From Diphasiastrum complanatum (lineage: Eukaryota > Streptophyta > Lycopodiopsida > Lycopodiales > Lycopodiaceae): 64,000 bases of DNA. The DNA is taken from NCBI GenBank assembly GCA_029204225.1, contig CM055095.1, forward strand, positions 68,547,691-68,611,690. The letters are read 5' to 3'. The notes under the pieces are model-generated. The model was not told the origin of the DNA, did no database searches, and saw only the letters and a list, made by a program, of their open reading frames with translations. Each line of letters begins with the position of its first letter. Position 1 is the stretch's first letter. A program made the translations under genes and the position numbers. Shown piece by piece: positions 46,387 through 57,362 of the stretch.

Positions 46387-47238
46387 ATGGCGCATGTATT
46401 GGGAGGTTGGCGCAGTTGGAGGTGGTTTTCCTGCCGTAAAATTGTTGAAGTCATCATCATTTTGGTATTTGTTGATTGTGGATGCGCACAGAAGGGAGGT
46501 GATGATGGAGCGTGTCTCACGGGCCTGAATGAAGATCTGCAAGATACACAGGGATCGCTGGCTTCTTGGAACAGCAAGGATCTTCTCAGTCCCTGCTTCA
46601 ATCAATCCTGGAGCACTTTGACCGGAATCACCTGCAATGAAAACAGGGTTTATTCCATTCAGCTGAGTAGCAAAGGCCTTGGAGGAATTATCTCATCCGC
46701 CATTTCAAATTGCAGTTTTGTAAGCTTGGTGGATTTTTCTGACAATAATCTGAAAGGAGAAATTCAACTAGGGCTTGGAAATCTTCTGCTTCTCTCAACG
46801 CTAAACCTCTCTTTGAATGGATTTTCAGGAGCGATACCTGATGCTCTCACCAATTGTACCTACTTGAATGTTTTAGACCTTCATAAGAATGGTTTAACAG
46901 GCCCGATCCCTGTCGGCCTAGGATATTTGCAAAGGCTGAGAGTGTTTGACGTTTCCGACAATGATCTATCCGGGCCTATTCCCATCTCACTGGCCAATTC
47001 TTCAACTGGACCAAGGTTTAACACGACTTCTTTCATGGGGAACAAGAAGTTGTATGGTTATCCACTTCCGCCTCCCAGACAGCACAATCTTTCTGTGGTT
47101 GGAATTGTCGGAATCGGCCTTGGAAGCGGCATGCTGAGCTTAATATTAAGTTTTACTGCTGTATGTATCTGGTTGAGAGTTTCAGAACAACGGCTTGCAG
47201 CGGAAGAAGGCAAAATTTCACAGTTAACGACAGACTAG
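46387..47238 (+). CDS. LRR receptor-like protein, BIR-type ectodomain with transmembrane helix, no kinase
   Basis: 283 codons without intron. Residues about 17-35 are a hydrophobic signal region (VEVIIILVFVDCGCAQ). ACLTGLNEDLQDTQGSLASW is the N-terminal LRR cap, closest in my memory to BIR-type receptor kinases, followed by about four to five LRRs (LVDFSDNNLKGEIQLGLGNL, TLNLSLNGFSGAIPDALTNC, VLDLHKNGLTGPIPVGLGYL, VFDVSDNDLSGPIP). SFMGNKKLYGYPLPPP is the C-terminal cap. Residues about 236-262 are a membrane helix; the tail has about 20 residues and ends at TAG. BIR proteins bind the co-receptor BAK1 at the plasma membrane and continue into a kinase or pseudokinase domain, which is missing here. 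It is either a receptor-like protein, a decoy-type form or a truncated gene. Confidence 0.75.
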   Translation: MAHVLGGWRSWRWFSCRKIVEVIIILVFVDCGCAQKGGDDGACLTGLNEDLQDTQGSLASWNSKDLLSPCFNQSWSTLTGITCNENRVYSIQLSSKGLGGIISSAISNCSFVSLVDFSDNNLKGEIQLGLGNLLLLSTLNLSLNGFSGAIPDALTNCTYLNVLDLHKNGLTGPIPVGLGYLQRLRVFDVSDNDLSGPIPISLANSSTGPRFNTTSFMGNKKLYGYPLPPPRQHNLSVVGIVGIGLGSGMLSLILSFTAVCIWLRVSEQRLAAEEGKISQLTTD

Positions 47239-48479
47239 TGACTGCTGACTGCCCAAACGTCCCTGCACTATTCCGCTTATAACCTTGATTCGGCTCGACT
47301 GAGCAGGTCAGTTTAAAGACTTCTTGAGGTGCAGATAATAGAGCGACTAGTACTCGAACGGTGCTCGTGACTACAAAGCTAGCACTGCAGGCACGTTAAC
47401 TCCGAGAAGTCTGAACTATCTTGCTCAAGGAAAAGCCGATATTCATGTTAATCAAGGATTATGTTCCTCTGACTTTAGAATCTTTCCCTGCCTAATTCAC
47501 CTTAGGAACTTCTTAAACATTTCCGGAATCGATTTCGATGACTCCTTATTTTTAGCTACTTCTCAGATGCAGTCGATTTGCTGAGATTAGCATTGTTCAT
47601 GATCTGTTAGATAAAATGCGTCCTACAGTATTCTTTCACGATCAGGTTTACAGGGAAATTTTTTTTGGAGAGGTTTCACTTTCGTCCTCTAATTTATGGT
47701 TTTTTGAAAGAGACTTAAATTATTGCATAATTATTTGAAGGCGCCGCGAAAACATTCTTCTGATGAACGCCTCAAATTGATTGATCTATGATGTAGTCAT
47801 GTAGAGACTGATCAGATACTTCTTAGATTTGCTCACAAATAGATCAAATCTAACACTTTATGCAAATTCCAGCAATACTTTTCTTGCAAATTCCAGCATT
47901 ACTTAACTGTCTGACAAATCGCAGTAGCATGAATCTTTTTTTCATAGACCGCCTGTCCTCACAGATGTGTATGCAACAAATGTTTTCGTGGTTAATGAAC
48001 ACTTCGGATCCATATCCTTCACTCTATCTACGAAGATCTAAAATACAGCTTTATCAATTCAATTCCTCTTAGCGATGGAGGAATGGATCTTAGTTATTTA
48101 TGGATAGAGTGATGGATGGATGTGCGATAAAATACTGGTTAAAAATCTAGATTACCTTGGAATGATGAGCGCCATCATGTTTACAATTTTGTCCTCTGTC
48201 GAAGTTCAACTTCTTTTCTCAAATACAATAAGCTATGTGACGTATTGTGGAGATATGCATTAAAATCCAGGGTTCTGATTTGATGTTTGATAAATTGGAG
48301 ACTACACATATGTGCATGTGACACTTTTAATGAGAAATCTTTATCTCTATATCTAATTTGTATTCCAAGGATGTCCAATAATGGAGCTTTAGTATTGTGG
48401 AGTGTATATTTGCATTATAATAGGGGGTTCTGATTTGATGTTTGATAAATGGAAAAGTATACATATGCGCATGTGACTG
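47239..48479. other. 3' flank of the LRR gene, no gene recognised
   Basis: I looked for kinase motifs continuing the receptor (VAIK, HRD, DFG) in all plus frames and found none. A TTGATGTTTGATAAATGGA-like word occurs twice (near 48280 and 48435). Confidence 0.45.
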
Positions 48480-49442
48480 TCAAATTGATACATCCATCAG
48501 TCTGTCTCGCGCTCGCGGACTTTGTATTGCAAGGATGTGCGGGCTCGATGCCCTTCCTCCTGCTGGTGTTGCTGCTTTTGATATTTTTTGTTCCTGCTCT
48601 GCTGCTAATTCGATGCTAAAGGAGAAAGAGATGGCATGGATGATGATGAATCCTTGCACTTCTTCTTTGCGGAAATGTTTTTTGGCTGAGGATCGAGGCC
48701 ATGATCTCTCTGCACCATTCTCCAATCTTCTGTTGTTTGATTTGTCGTACCATTTTATGGATGAAGGAGCGTTAGGTGAGAGGCTGAAGTCGTCTTTTTG
48801 CTGCATTTAGAGGTATCGCAACCATTCAAGTGAAGCAGATTGTTCAGCAGAGTCCTTTGATGGAAAATGATATCTCTGCTCAAGGCTGCGAGGATTATTG
48901 TTCGTGTTTGGTGTCTTGATGCCTCCATCGCTCGCAGACTCTGGCTGTTTCGGTCGGAGTAGGTTTTGCAAGGAAGACATAAGCGTGGTTTTGTGATCTT
49001 TTCTGAAGAAGCGCAATGGGGAGAAACTTTTCATCCTTCTTCCTTGCTATGGCTACTCCTGGAGGTGTTCATGCCTAAGAGCAAGTCGATGTTTGTTGAA
49101 AATTTGTGCCCGCGCAAGAAGCTCCAAACCATTTTCTGTTTTTCCAAGAAAATTTGGGTGATGGAGATACGGAAATGGCAGATCCTGAGATTCTGTAATG
49201 AATAGATGCGCTGCCATATTCAACTGCTGTGGGAGCAAAGCATTGCAACCGCGGGCGGCTTCAGTTACAGAATCCTCCTCTTGAAAATAGCTCATCGGTA
49301 CAGGATATCGGCACTCAAATAGCTGAATTCCATCGCTTGTGAATTTTTTCCTTCGCTGAGCGCCATCGCTTACTACAGCATGGCTGAGTCGAGAGTTCTC
49401 TTGCTCGTGAATTATTCCGTCACCTGTGAGCTCTTCCATCAC
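48480..49442 (-). other. Cluster of minus-strand open frames, unidentified
   Basis: Three consecutive minus frames (49442-49053, 129 codons; 49034-48807, 75 codons; 48806-48480, 108 codons) cover almost 1 kb with few stops. Sample stretches are MEELTGDGIIHEQENSRLSH and NNNPRSLEQRYHFPSKDSAE. I recognise no domain. It could be a decayed or spliced host gene; the plus strand also has a 122-codon frame at 48442-48810, so chance is possible. Confidence 0.25.
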
Positions 49443-49619
49443 TCTCCCTGCACTTCTTTGACGTCTCCAAGATCCTTCCTGCGTGCTGCTTCTCCTTGCA
49501 GTTCTGTTTGTTTTCAGACCTGTGCTGGGGATGGCACGTTGCCCTCGTGCTGTCCGTCGCTGTCTCTCCCTTGTTTCAAGAGGCTTCTTCTTCTTTCTGT
49601 GCTGACTTCATCCCAGGGC

Positions 49620-50230
49620 TCGTGAGAAATCATTTTTTAAACCGACTTAAAAACTTGTTAATTTTAAAATTTGTAAGTATGTCTCAAAGTTGGGATAAAA
49701 AAACCTATTGGTTTTAATTTTAACACTTTACATAACAATGTTTTAGCGGCTAGAGGAGAGGCGAGGAGGGGAAGGCTGAGGGGGGGCCATTGAAGGCTGA
49801 AGGCTGCATTGCCCTCCTTAGTTGTAATTTGTAAGCTTACTATCTTTTTTCAGCAAATTAAAAACTACAAGTTTTTACAATAGGTTAAAAAAGTATTAGC
49901 CGTTTAGATTAGTAGGCTTTAAAAACCTACAACTATAAATTTAATAGGTGAATATATAATTTTAAAAATGAGCTTGTAAGGCTTTGTAGGTTTTTCGTGA
50001 GCACTGCTTCATCGTCCCTATCTCCTCTCCCTCCATGTTGGCTTCCACTATGCTTGCTCTCTGCTCCCTCCGTCTGCAATCCCTTCTCCTCTCATCCTTC
50101 TTCTCCTCCTACTGTGGGCCCCATAGATCCATATCTTCTTTTTTTCCCCGCCTCAGTCATCTCTTTTTTCTACTCTCCAATTGTTGGATTTATCTCTTCT
50201 ACTCTCCTAAATGCATTTCTTTACTCACGT
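49620..50230. other. Intergenic, AT-rich then pyrimidine-rich
   Basis: AT-rich with a GAGGGGAAGGCTGAGG purine patch (49765-49790), then C/T-rich (50005-50200). No gene seen; two overlapping Ser/Leu-rich frames are composition effects. Confidence 0.5.
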
Positions 50231-51385
50231 TGTCGCACAGTCTGCATATTTATATTAAAATAAGACAGACGAATAAAATGCGACTGTCTGCATAAATACA
50301 AGTAAATTCTCACAGACGAAGAAAAGGCGAAAAACGCGACACTGTGTTTTTACACATGTTTTGTGACAGGCGAAAAACGCGACACTGCCCTTACAAAATG
50401 CCACAGGTGCCCTAGGAAAGCGAAGGCACCCTGTAAATCAAATCCTAAGGCATTCCGTTAGAGTGACGCATTTTTCGCATCTTCACCAACGTTCATTTCA
50501 GCAAAGGCTGACGTCGCGGCCTTTTCACGCTCATCCCATACAACTGTGCTAACGGATTTGACAACGACAGTAGCCACCCACGTTCTCCTATAGACAACAC
50601 ATCCACTTTGTACTTTCTTCATCTGCACACCTGTAACATTGTGTATATATATTGAATACCATTTGTGTATTCAGTGACGAATGATGAAGGGTGTGTAATA
50701 TAATAGCATCAGAAGCTTATCAGAGATAGACGAAGTAGATGCCTTGCACATTGATTCTTTATTGTCAGTAATAGGTTCATTCCTTTTTCAGATTGAATTA
50801 GCTTTGTAGAGCACGCGGTTTCGCCCGCTATTGTCTTGTGCTTTACCGCATTATTGACATGTATATTTTAATATATTTAATCTGATAACAACCCTATTGT
50901 TTTGCGTTCACATTTTGCGTCGATATTGCTATGCTTTTCTTCATTCTGTCTGACTCTCTTGTTGCTCAATCTGGTAATCTGTTCTTAGCAAGTTATTATT
51001 AGTCTAGTTGTTGACGACTAATATTTAGTCTTGTCTTTCGCGAATCATTCGCAACTGATTATCAGTCGAGCTCAGTCTAGCTCTTCGCAAATCATTCGCG
51101 ATATATAATTTGTCTAGTTGTTCGCGACAAATTAATCTTCTGGTGTTTTATTAATGTTTGGCTACGTAATCAGAACAACCGTGATTTCCATCACTAATGT
51201 TAAGTTTGTTTCTGATAGGCGTAGTCATGCTTAGGGAAAGAGTAATATAGCTCATTCCGCTGCGCACGAACACTTTCTGTTCGAGTTCGTTTCTTGTTCG
51301 AGTTTCGAGTTCGCTTTTTTTTCGTGTTCGTTTTCTTTTTGAGCTATTTCCGTTCCTCACACTCACACACTCTCTTTCTCCAACA
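50231..51385 (+). repeat. 5' LTR of a plus-strand copia element
   Basis: About 1,155 bases from near TGTCGCACAGTCTGC to CTTTCTCCAACA, directly followed by the PBS. TATA-like GTGTATATATATTG near 50645. Homologous to 43585-44670. The left boundary is approximate. Confidence 0.75.
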
Positions 51386-51397
51386 TGGTATCAGAGC
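51386..51397 (+). other. Primer-binding site (tRNA-Met)
   Basis: TGGTATCAGAGC immediately after the LTR. Confidence 0.9.
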
Positions 51398-51541
51398 TAT
51401 ATTTTTGTAGCCTGATAAGCTTCCACAGTACAAGACTCTACTAGCCGATAGAGTAATTGTATTCTTGTTCTATAACTTAGTGCCAGATTTTTGTACTTAA
51501 GTCACTAATAGTTTTTCCTATCACTTAGACTAATCTTTCAC

Positions 51542-51685
51542 ATGGATTCTCAAGGAAAAGCCAGTCCCATCATGGACAAACTTGATGGAGCCAATTACCA
51601 TATGTGGAAATTTAAGATGAAAACTGTACTAATGGCTAAAGAATTGTATGACGTTGTTACAGGTGCAGAAGGTTTCACGTGATTG
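51542..51685 (+). pseudogene. Copia gag N-terminal fragment
   Basis: ATG 51542 opens MDSQGKASPIMDKLDGANYH and MWKFKMKTVLMAKELYDVVT, the usual start of a copia gag (NYxxWKxxMxxxL). Coding stops abruptly near 51680 where LINE sequence begins; the rest of the element is not in the window. Confidence 0.8.
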
Positions 51686-51689
51686 GCAT

Positions 51690-54600
51690 GTACTTTCTAG
51701 TCTCGTTGTCTTGTTGGCAAATGGGTGCTTCTGAACCTTTGTAAACTTGGCTTCACCTTCTTAGTTATAAACCTATGTGCTCCTAACACGGTTGTGGACC
51801 GGACTGACTTCTGGTATCATCTTTCCTTGTATCTCTGCTGATCGGCTCATTGTCCTTGGTGATTTTAATATGTATCTTGGTCCTGCAGATGGTCCTCATT
51901 CTATTTCCTCTGTTGAACTTGTTGTCTGGTCCCTTTTCTAGTCCTCTCACTCCTTGCTTGATGTTCATCACATTCTACATGGCCTTTCTCACCATACTTG
52001 GACCAGTTGTCGCCTTGGCCCTTCCTTTCGCTTGGCAAGGCTTGACCATTTCTATGTTTCTACTGTTGGGTCCTGGATTCATATCCATTCCTCTGAAACC
52101 CACAACTTCACTATCCTTTCAGATCATAGATTGGTTCAGCTCAAATGTGATTTTCTTCAGTTGTCCTCCTCGCCTTCTATGTTTCTTATATCATGAACTC
52201 ATCTCTCCTCTCATCTCCTCTCCTTCTGTCCTTTCTTCGCTTACCTATCTCGTTGTCTCCGACTCTCCCCTGCACTCTAAGCTCCAGGATAGTGTTGCTC
52301 TTCTTCGCTCTCTCGGTCAGTCTAAGCGTCACGCGTTGGCAAGAGCTAAGCTTTTCGCCACTTTTTTTCTTATGTGTATAGCTGAGCCCTGTTGCCTGGC
52401 CTCTGACCTTCAGCTTTTTGCTGACCTAGAGTTTCATTCCCAGGTTTGTTACCCTTCATCGTTTGGATTCTCATACTGCGGTTGGTCTTATGCTTCGCTC
52501 TAAGCTCCTTTGGCTTAGTCAAGGTGACCTTCCTACCTCCTTTTTTTTTCTATATTCTTCGCTCTAGGTGCTCTATTTCTTTTGCCGATTCCATTTCGAA
52601 TGACACTTCCACGTTTTCTAATTCTCCTTCTATGGTTTGGGTGTTTGTTTCATGGTTTCAAAGCTTTTCTTCTTCTGCTCTATCTGATCATGATAAGTTG
52701 CCTGCCTTTTGTGCCTCAGGACGCTCGGTCTCCTCTGGTGATGTAGCTTTGTTGGATGCTCCTTTTACCCTTCACGAATTGCATCAAGCCCTCCTTTATC
52801 TCCCGCTTGGGAAAACTCTTGGCCCTGTCATTCCTGAGTTTTTTTAATCAAATTTTGACCCCTTTTAGGGCCTGCCCTTCTCCAGTTATCTTGCTTTGCT
52901 CTCTCTTTTGGTTCCCTTATGTTATTTGTTTATGAGGGGATGATTAAGCTCATTCCAAAATTCTCCTTCCCTCTCGGCTAGGGGACTTTCATCCTTTTAT
53001 TATGCTTAATACTTCTTATAAAATTTTGGCCAAGGCTATGGCTGCCCATCTTTCTCCTCTCCTAGGCTCTGTCCTCTCTTCTGAGTAGTTTAAATTTGTT
53101 AAGGGTCGAAATATTATGGATTTTATCCTTAATATTTGGGCCGTGGTTGATTTTCTTTCGGCTTCCTCCACTCCCTCTTGGTTCTTTGCCTTGACTTTGA
53201 CAAAGATTTCGATCATATAAGTTGAGACTTCATTCTCTATAGTTGTGCCTTGGCCTTCCCTTCTCCTTTTGCACTTTTTTTCAGGCCCTTTACTCCTCTT
53301 CCTCCATGCTCTTGTTTAATGGTTGCCGCTCTGATCACTTAAAAAAAAAAAACATTCATCCATTTTTCCCTTTGCTCTTTGCCATCGCTACTAAGCCACT
53401 TTCTCATGCTCTCCATAGGGCATCTTCTCTTCATCTTATTCAACCTGTCCTTTCACCCCTTGGCTCTCTTTCCCACCAACTTTGTTACTCTTCTTTCTAA
53501 ACCTGATGTTAAATACCTTCTGCATGTTTTTTCTGAGTTTTCCTACTGGTCCCCTTCCCTTGTGAATAAGGGACAATCTGAGCTTCACATGATCGCCAAT
53601 CATACGCCTGCTTGGGTTCTCTCCTTGGGCATCCGGGTGGTGGCCCACAGTATAGTCGCCCACTTGCTTGGGGCACCCTTTAAATTGTATCTTTCCTCCA
53701 GGCAATGCTCTTAATGGTTCCTTTAGTCCTTTGTTCGTAAGTTAGCCATGTGGAAATACCATTTTATGTGCTTCACGTCGCGGGTTCTGGTCGTTCATCA
53801 TCACATTTTGTCGCCCTATTCAATCTTTTTTCCTTCTCTTTCTGCTGCTATTCGTGTCCTCCACAATTCCATTCTCCTCCGTTTTCTCTAGGTCCGGGAA
53901 GTGCTCGCTTTTATCCTGGTCGGTCTATACAGCCTCTCCGCTTGATGGTGGTCTTGGTATTCCGGACCTTGCTCTCAAGAATAAGTACCTTTTCCATCGT
54001 TGTCTTTTCGCTCTCCTCCCTTCTCAGCACTTGCACTACCTTTTCGTGACCTTCTTGGCTTTCTTCGTAGCTGTCCTTCCGCTGCTACGGTTTGCCCCTT
54101 CCTTTTTCCAGTTGCTCACCTTTGGCTACTCTTTTCACTTTAAGGGGCCTTTGGTCCTTCGCCATCTTGCTAGTGACCTTCATAGATTTTCGCCATCTCC
54201 TTTCTTGGTTTGACCGTGGTCTTCTTTCTCCTGCTGAGTATATTTGGACCTCTTCTCTCTTTCCGTTGTCTCTTCTCCCCTTTTTTCTTCCCACCCCCGC
54301 CTCTCTCTTGCCTTGGATGAAAGAGACTAACTGTGCTTTCTCAGTTGGTCCTGGTTCCCCCCTATCATTCTTCTGTCCTCACCACCAATGAGCGCTCTCT
54401 TATTGACCTTGCCACCTTTTCTTCCCATGGTCTCCATGTTGCACTCCGCCTTGTCTCTATGGACTGCTGGGATCATCCACTTACCCCTTCCTTGGTTATT
54501 ATGCCACTCATCTTCGTCACTATCCTTCACAGTATTCGTCCTTCTTCAACTCCCATTGGTCCTCCTCTGATGCCCCCTCGCTCTGGCATAAGAGGCTCTC

Positions 54601-55000
54601 TACTATCCATGCTCTCATGATTGGCATGTTTCGCTTCTTTGTTTACCGCCTAACAACCAAGTCCCTTCCTTTGTTGGCTAAATGGCCTTTCCTTTGCCAT
54701 GTATGTCAACTGGAGGAGGAGACTACTGAGCACCTGTTTTATCATTGCCGCATGGATCTATGGTTGGAGGTGGCGATCTCCTTAGTCGTTGGCTTTCCCC
54801 TTTTTGCTTACGCTTTATGCCATTTTGCTGGGGGACTCACAAATTCAGGATCACTCCTTATTGGCTTTCTGGCATTTGTGCAAGCTTTCCGTACTTTGGC
54901 AAATTTGGATGACATTGAGAATCGACAAGTTTTTGATGGTGCTGCTTTCCCTCTATCAGTAGCATCCAGAGGAGTACTGAGCTCCAAAAGGGCCTTATAA
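51690..55000 (+). mobile_element. LINE (non-LTR) retrotransposon, decayed ORF2
   Basis: Plus-strand pieces in changing frames: endonuclease end (LIVLGDFNMYLGPADG near 51850, FRLARLDHFYVSTVG and ILSDHRLVQL to about 52150); RT (FTLHELHQALLYLPLGKTLG near 52770, MIKLIPK near 52940, MLNTSYKILAKAMAAHL near 53005, KFVKGRNIMDFILNIW near 53095, LDFDKDFDHIS near 53190); then GGLGIPDLALKNKYLF (53950) and the C-terminal zinc region FVYRLTTKSLPLLAKW with CHVCQLEEETTEHLFYHC (54630-54750). 5'-truncated and full of shifts. It terminates the copia gag at about 51685. Confidence 0.8.
54617..55000 (+). pseudogene. LINE zf-RVT C-terminal domain
   Basis: A 127-codon open frame. CHVCQLEEETTEHLFYHC is the Cys/His cluster of plant L1-type reverse transcriptase C-termini, with the preceding LTTKSLPLLAKW. 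The best preserved part of this LINE. Confidence 0.8.
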
Positions 55001-55134
55001 GAATTCGTGGAAAAATCCCTTTTGTACTATTAAAATATTATTACACTATTTTTAACTAATCTCTTTGACTTGCCGTAACTTTTTTACTATAGCTCGGAAG
55101 TATGTTAGTATATGACCATATTTCTCGCTAATTA

Positions 55135-55760
55135 TCAAAGTTGTGCAAGTCTTTCAAATTTCTGCAATACACTAATTTTAAAAGCATCACCCTCCACACA
55201 ACAACATGGTCGTTCGCTTTTTCTTGCCACTCTTGCAAGGCCTCCGACACCAGCAAACAAATCTATGATCCCTTCTCCTTTCTTTGTGAAGGTTTTTGCA
55301 AGGACATCTAGTCTTCATTTGAGGCACTCATAACAAAACAGCACATTCACAAAATTAGAAAAAAATGACTAGATACAGTTTAATGAATTACTTGTAAAAT
55401 GCTGGTGACCTCTTAGCACCCCCTCGAACAGCTTTCCCATCTTTTCCTGTGAGCTCTCCACCATTGTTGTCAAACAACGAATTGGAATATAGTGGAAAGG
55501 CTGTTGTGTCTACCTTGTGTCCTAATTTTCTTTTCAGCTTAGGGGCATCCCCTTTGGCTCGGTGAAACACAAGCATGGGAAGTGCTTTGACCTGCTCGCA
55601 CATGTTGGGCCCAAAAAAAAAAACCATACCACAATAAAAAAAGAACATAGTATAATAAAAAAAGACCACACTACAATAAGACAAGACCAACAGAGTTTGA
55701 TTTTGTTGCGCCGGCGTCTCAAAGGGCACTGGGAGTTGAGCAGTTTTCCCAACACGCGCT
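55135..55760 (-). CDS. Fragment resembling the C-terminal part of a beta-class DNA methyltransferase, two exons
   Basis: Minus-strand exon from about 55760 to 55392 contains FFFGPNMCEQVKALPMLVFH and SLFDNNGGELTGKDGKAVRG, ending KRSPAFYK. A 79-base intron (55391-55313, GTAATT...ATGAAG) joins in frame to LDVLAKTFTKKGEGIIDLFA and GVGGLARVARKSERPCCCVE (55312-55135), stop TGA. A C-terminal DLFAGVGG followed about 14 residues later by VEGD is the SAM-binding order found in N6-adenine/N4-cytosine (beta-class) enzymes, where the DPPY-type motif comes first. Catalytic DPPY-like sequence is not visible; a T-rich stretch (55606-55690, read as FFYYTMFFFYCGMVFFF) may be an intron or expansion. Upstream exons are not found. 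It could be a host gene end or a captured fragment. Confidence 0.4.
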
Positions 55761-55799
55761 TAAGTCTAACATTCATCTATCATGCACTTATGTAAAAGC

Positions 55800-56019
55800 C
55801 AACTTAGAAACATAACAAGCTTAACCATTCAGACTTAGGAAAACTGAAATCCCAACCAACCCGAAAGCCAACTCAGAATCCGTCCCCAAAAGGTAACCAA
55901 AGGCAAAGACAAGCCACACATGAAATCCAAGGCATAGTGGTCGCCAAATTGACCAAATGGCATAGCAGTGAGCCACACGTCGGTGACATGGACCCTCAGG
56001 CGCAACGACACAAAAAGGT
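55800..56019. other. Junction sequence left of chromovirus G4
   Basis: No gene. It may still belong to the LTR of G4, whose left end is uncertain. Confidence 0.4.
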
Positions 56020-56621
56020 TGTAGTAAGGGTCCTTCCACTTGGACCAGTCCCGGAGGCGAAACCGAAATGGTAATCATCCCCAAGGATCAACTTTATTGA
56101 ATTTGGAAGAGGTTACATTCATACATAGACTGACTGGTCTCGGGGCCACCAACACATGCTGGGCATAGTGCCTGGCTCGCGCTGGTAGAGGGAGCTGAGA
56201 CCTGGCGACTGGATTCATGGCGTTGGTTGAGCTGCCCAAGTTTCTGTCTGTCGGACTCCTCCTATAGTTCTGGTGTGATTCGGCGCGCCCCCTCTGTCTT
56301 GGAATATAGTGCTTTATGGTAAAGCCACGCTTTTTTGGACATAGTTTTTATTTTGATGATTAAGCCTGGCAAGCCTGGTAGAATCAATCTGGCTCCCAAA
56401 CATGGGTCCCGGGACCCATCCCAGCGGCAGAATCAACTTGGCTCCTGACTAGGCCATGACTCGAGCTCCAGAGCTAGCTCATGACTTGTAGCTACTTGGC
56501 TGAATCACCACAGGTCGGAGGCTCAGTCCTTGACTTCCTAACTCGCTCTGGGACCTTTAGGGAGTGTCACCCCTTAGAGCCTTACAGGACACCTTGGTGC
56601 ACCTGAGTCATCTTTACAACA
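56020..56621 (-). repeat. 3' LTR of G4 (left end uncertain)
   Basis: Minus-strand CGAGGGGAGGA (polypurine tract, 56622-56632) precedes TGTTGTAAAGATG. The plus-strand TGTAGTAAGG at 56020 is a plausible inverted partner end. Confidence 0.5.
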
Positions 56622-56860
56622 TCCTCCCCTCGTTTGAAAAAGCTGATGTCCTCATCGGGGCCAAACTAGACCTAGGACGCATGGCACGTGCTTAATTCAC
56701 CGGCCTTAACAACTTTAAATAAAAAATACATTGGCAGTGGCACAAGAAAAGTGTAGATCAAGTTCACTTACGTAAAACTTGTGTAAAGCTGCAAGTGATT
56801 ATTGACAAACTTAAGAAAGATACCTAGAAGTTCCTTGAACTTCATAGTGGTCGTGAGTGT

Positions 56861-57260
56861 TCATACAGGAGACATGCCGCCAGGTAGTGCATTGTGTGCC
56901 AATCTGGGAAAATGGCTATTGCGTTGATTTTTTTGCAGGTAATTTGTCAGTACTTTAGGAGCTCCCACCTTAAGTTTGTCTTCGTACTCCCAAGAAGCCT
57001 CAATGAGTGGAGCCCGTAGCCACTTCACTAGACTTTCTATGTGCCAATATTTGATCTGGTATAAGCTGTCTCTTTGTATCCTCAAGTGTCGTTGGTGGGT
57101 GACGGAGTTTGTGGTGTCGATCAAATCGCTCATCTGGTTTGTACCATTTGAGTAATGGATATGAAACACATTGTGTATATCCAAGCCGGATGGCAGGGCC
57201 AATCAATAAGCCACTGGGTTGATCTTCTTTGTGACATAATATGGCCGAGCATAAGGTCAA
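56861..57260 (-). pseudogene. G4 integrase tail and chromodomain
   Basis: YCVSY/VFHIHYS region with LLKWYKPDERFDRHHKLRHP, QLIPDQILAHRKSSEV, then in a second frame SLVKWLRAPLIEASWEYEDK, which is the W-K-x(5)-E-x-S/T-W-E core of a chromodomain. One frameshift near 57040 separates the halves. Confidence 0.75.
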
Positions 57261-57362
57261 ACGAACTTGTGAGATAAGCCTTTTGGTAACGCGATATTTT
57301 TAGTGTTCAGCCACACTTGATCACCTTCCTTAAATTTCAGTTCTCGTCGATGTGGATTTACG

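Noticed and set aside
47240-47640. Possible degraded kinase domain after the LRR receptor
   Set aside because: No GxGxxG, VAIK, HRD or DFG motif could be found in any frame.
51850-52503. 217-codon hydrophobic plus-strand frame that looks like a membrane protein
   Set aside because: Neighbouring frames read as LINE endonuclease (LGDFNM, LARLDHFYV, LSDHRLVQL); the hydrophobic frame is a shadow of pyrimidine-rich sequence.
53016-53216. Minus-strand frames within 53-54.5 kb
   Set aside because: Antisense of a LINE RT; no family marks of their own.
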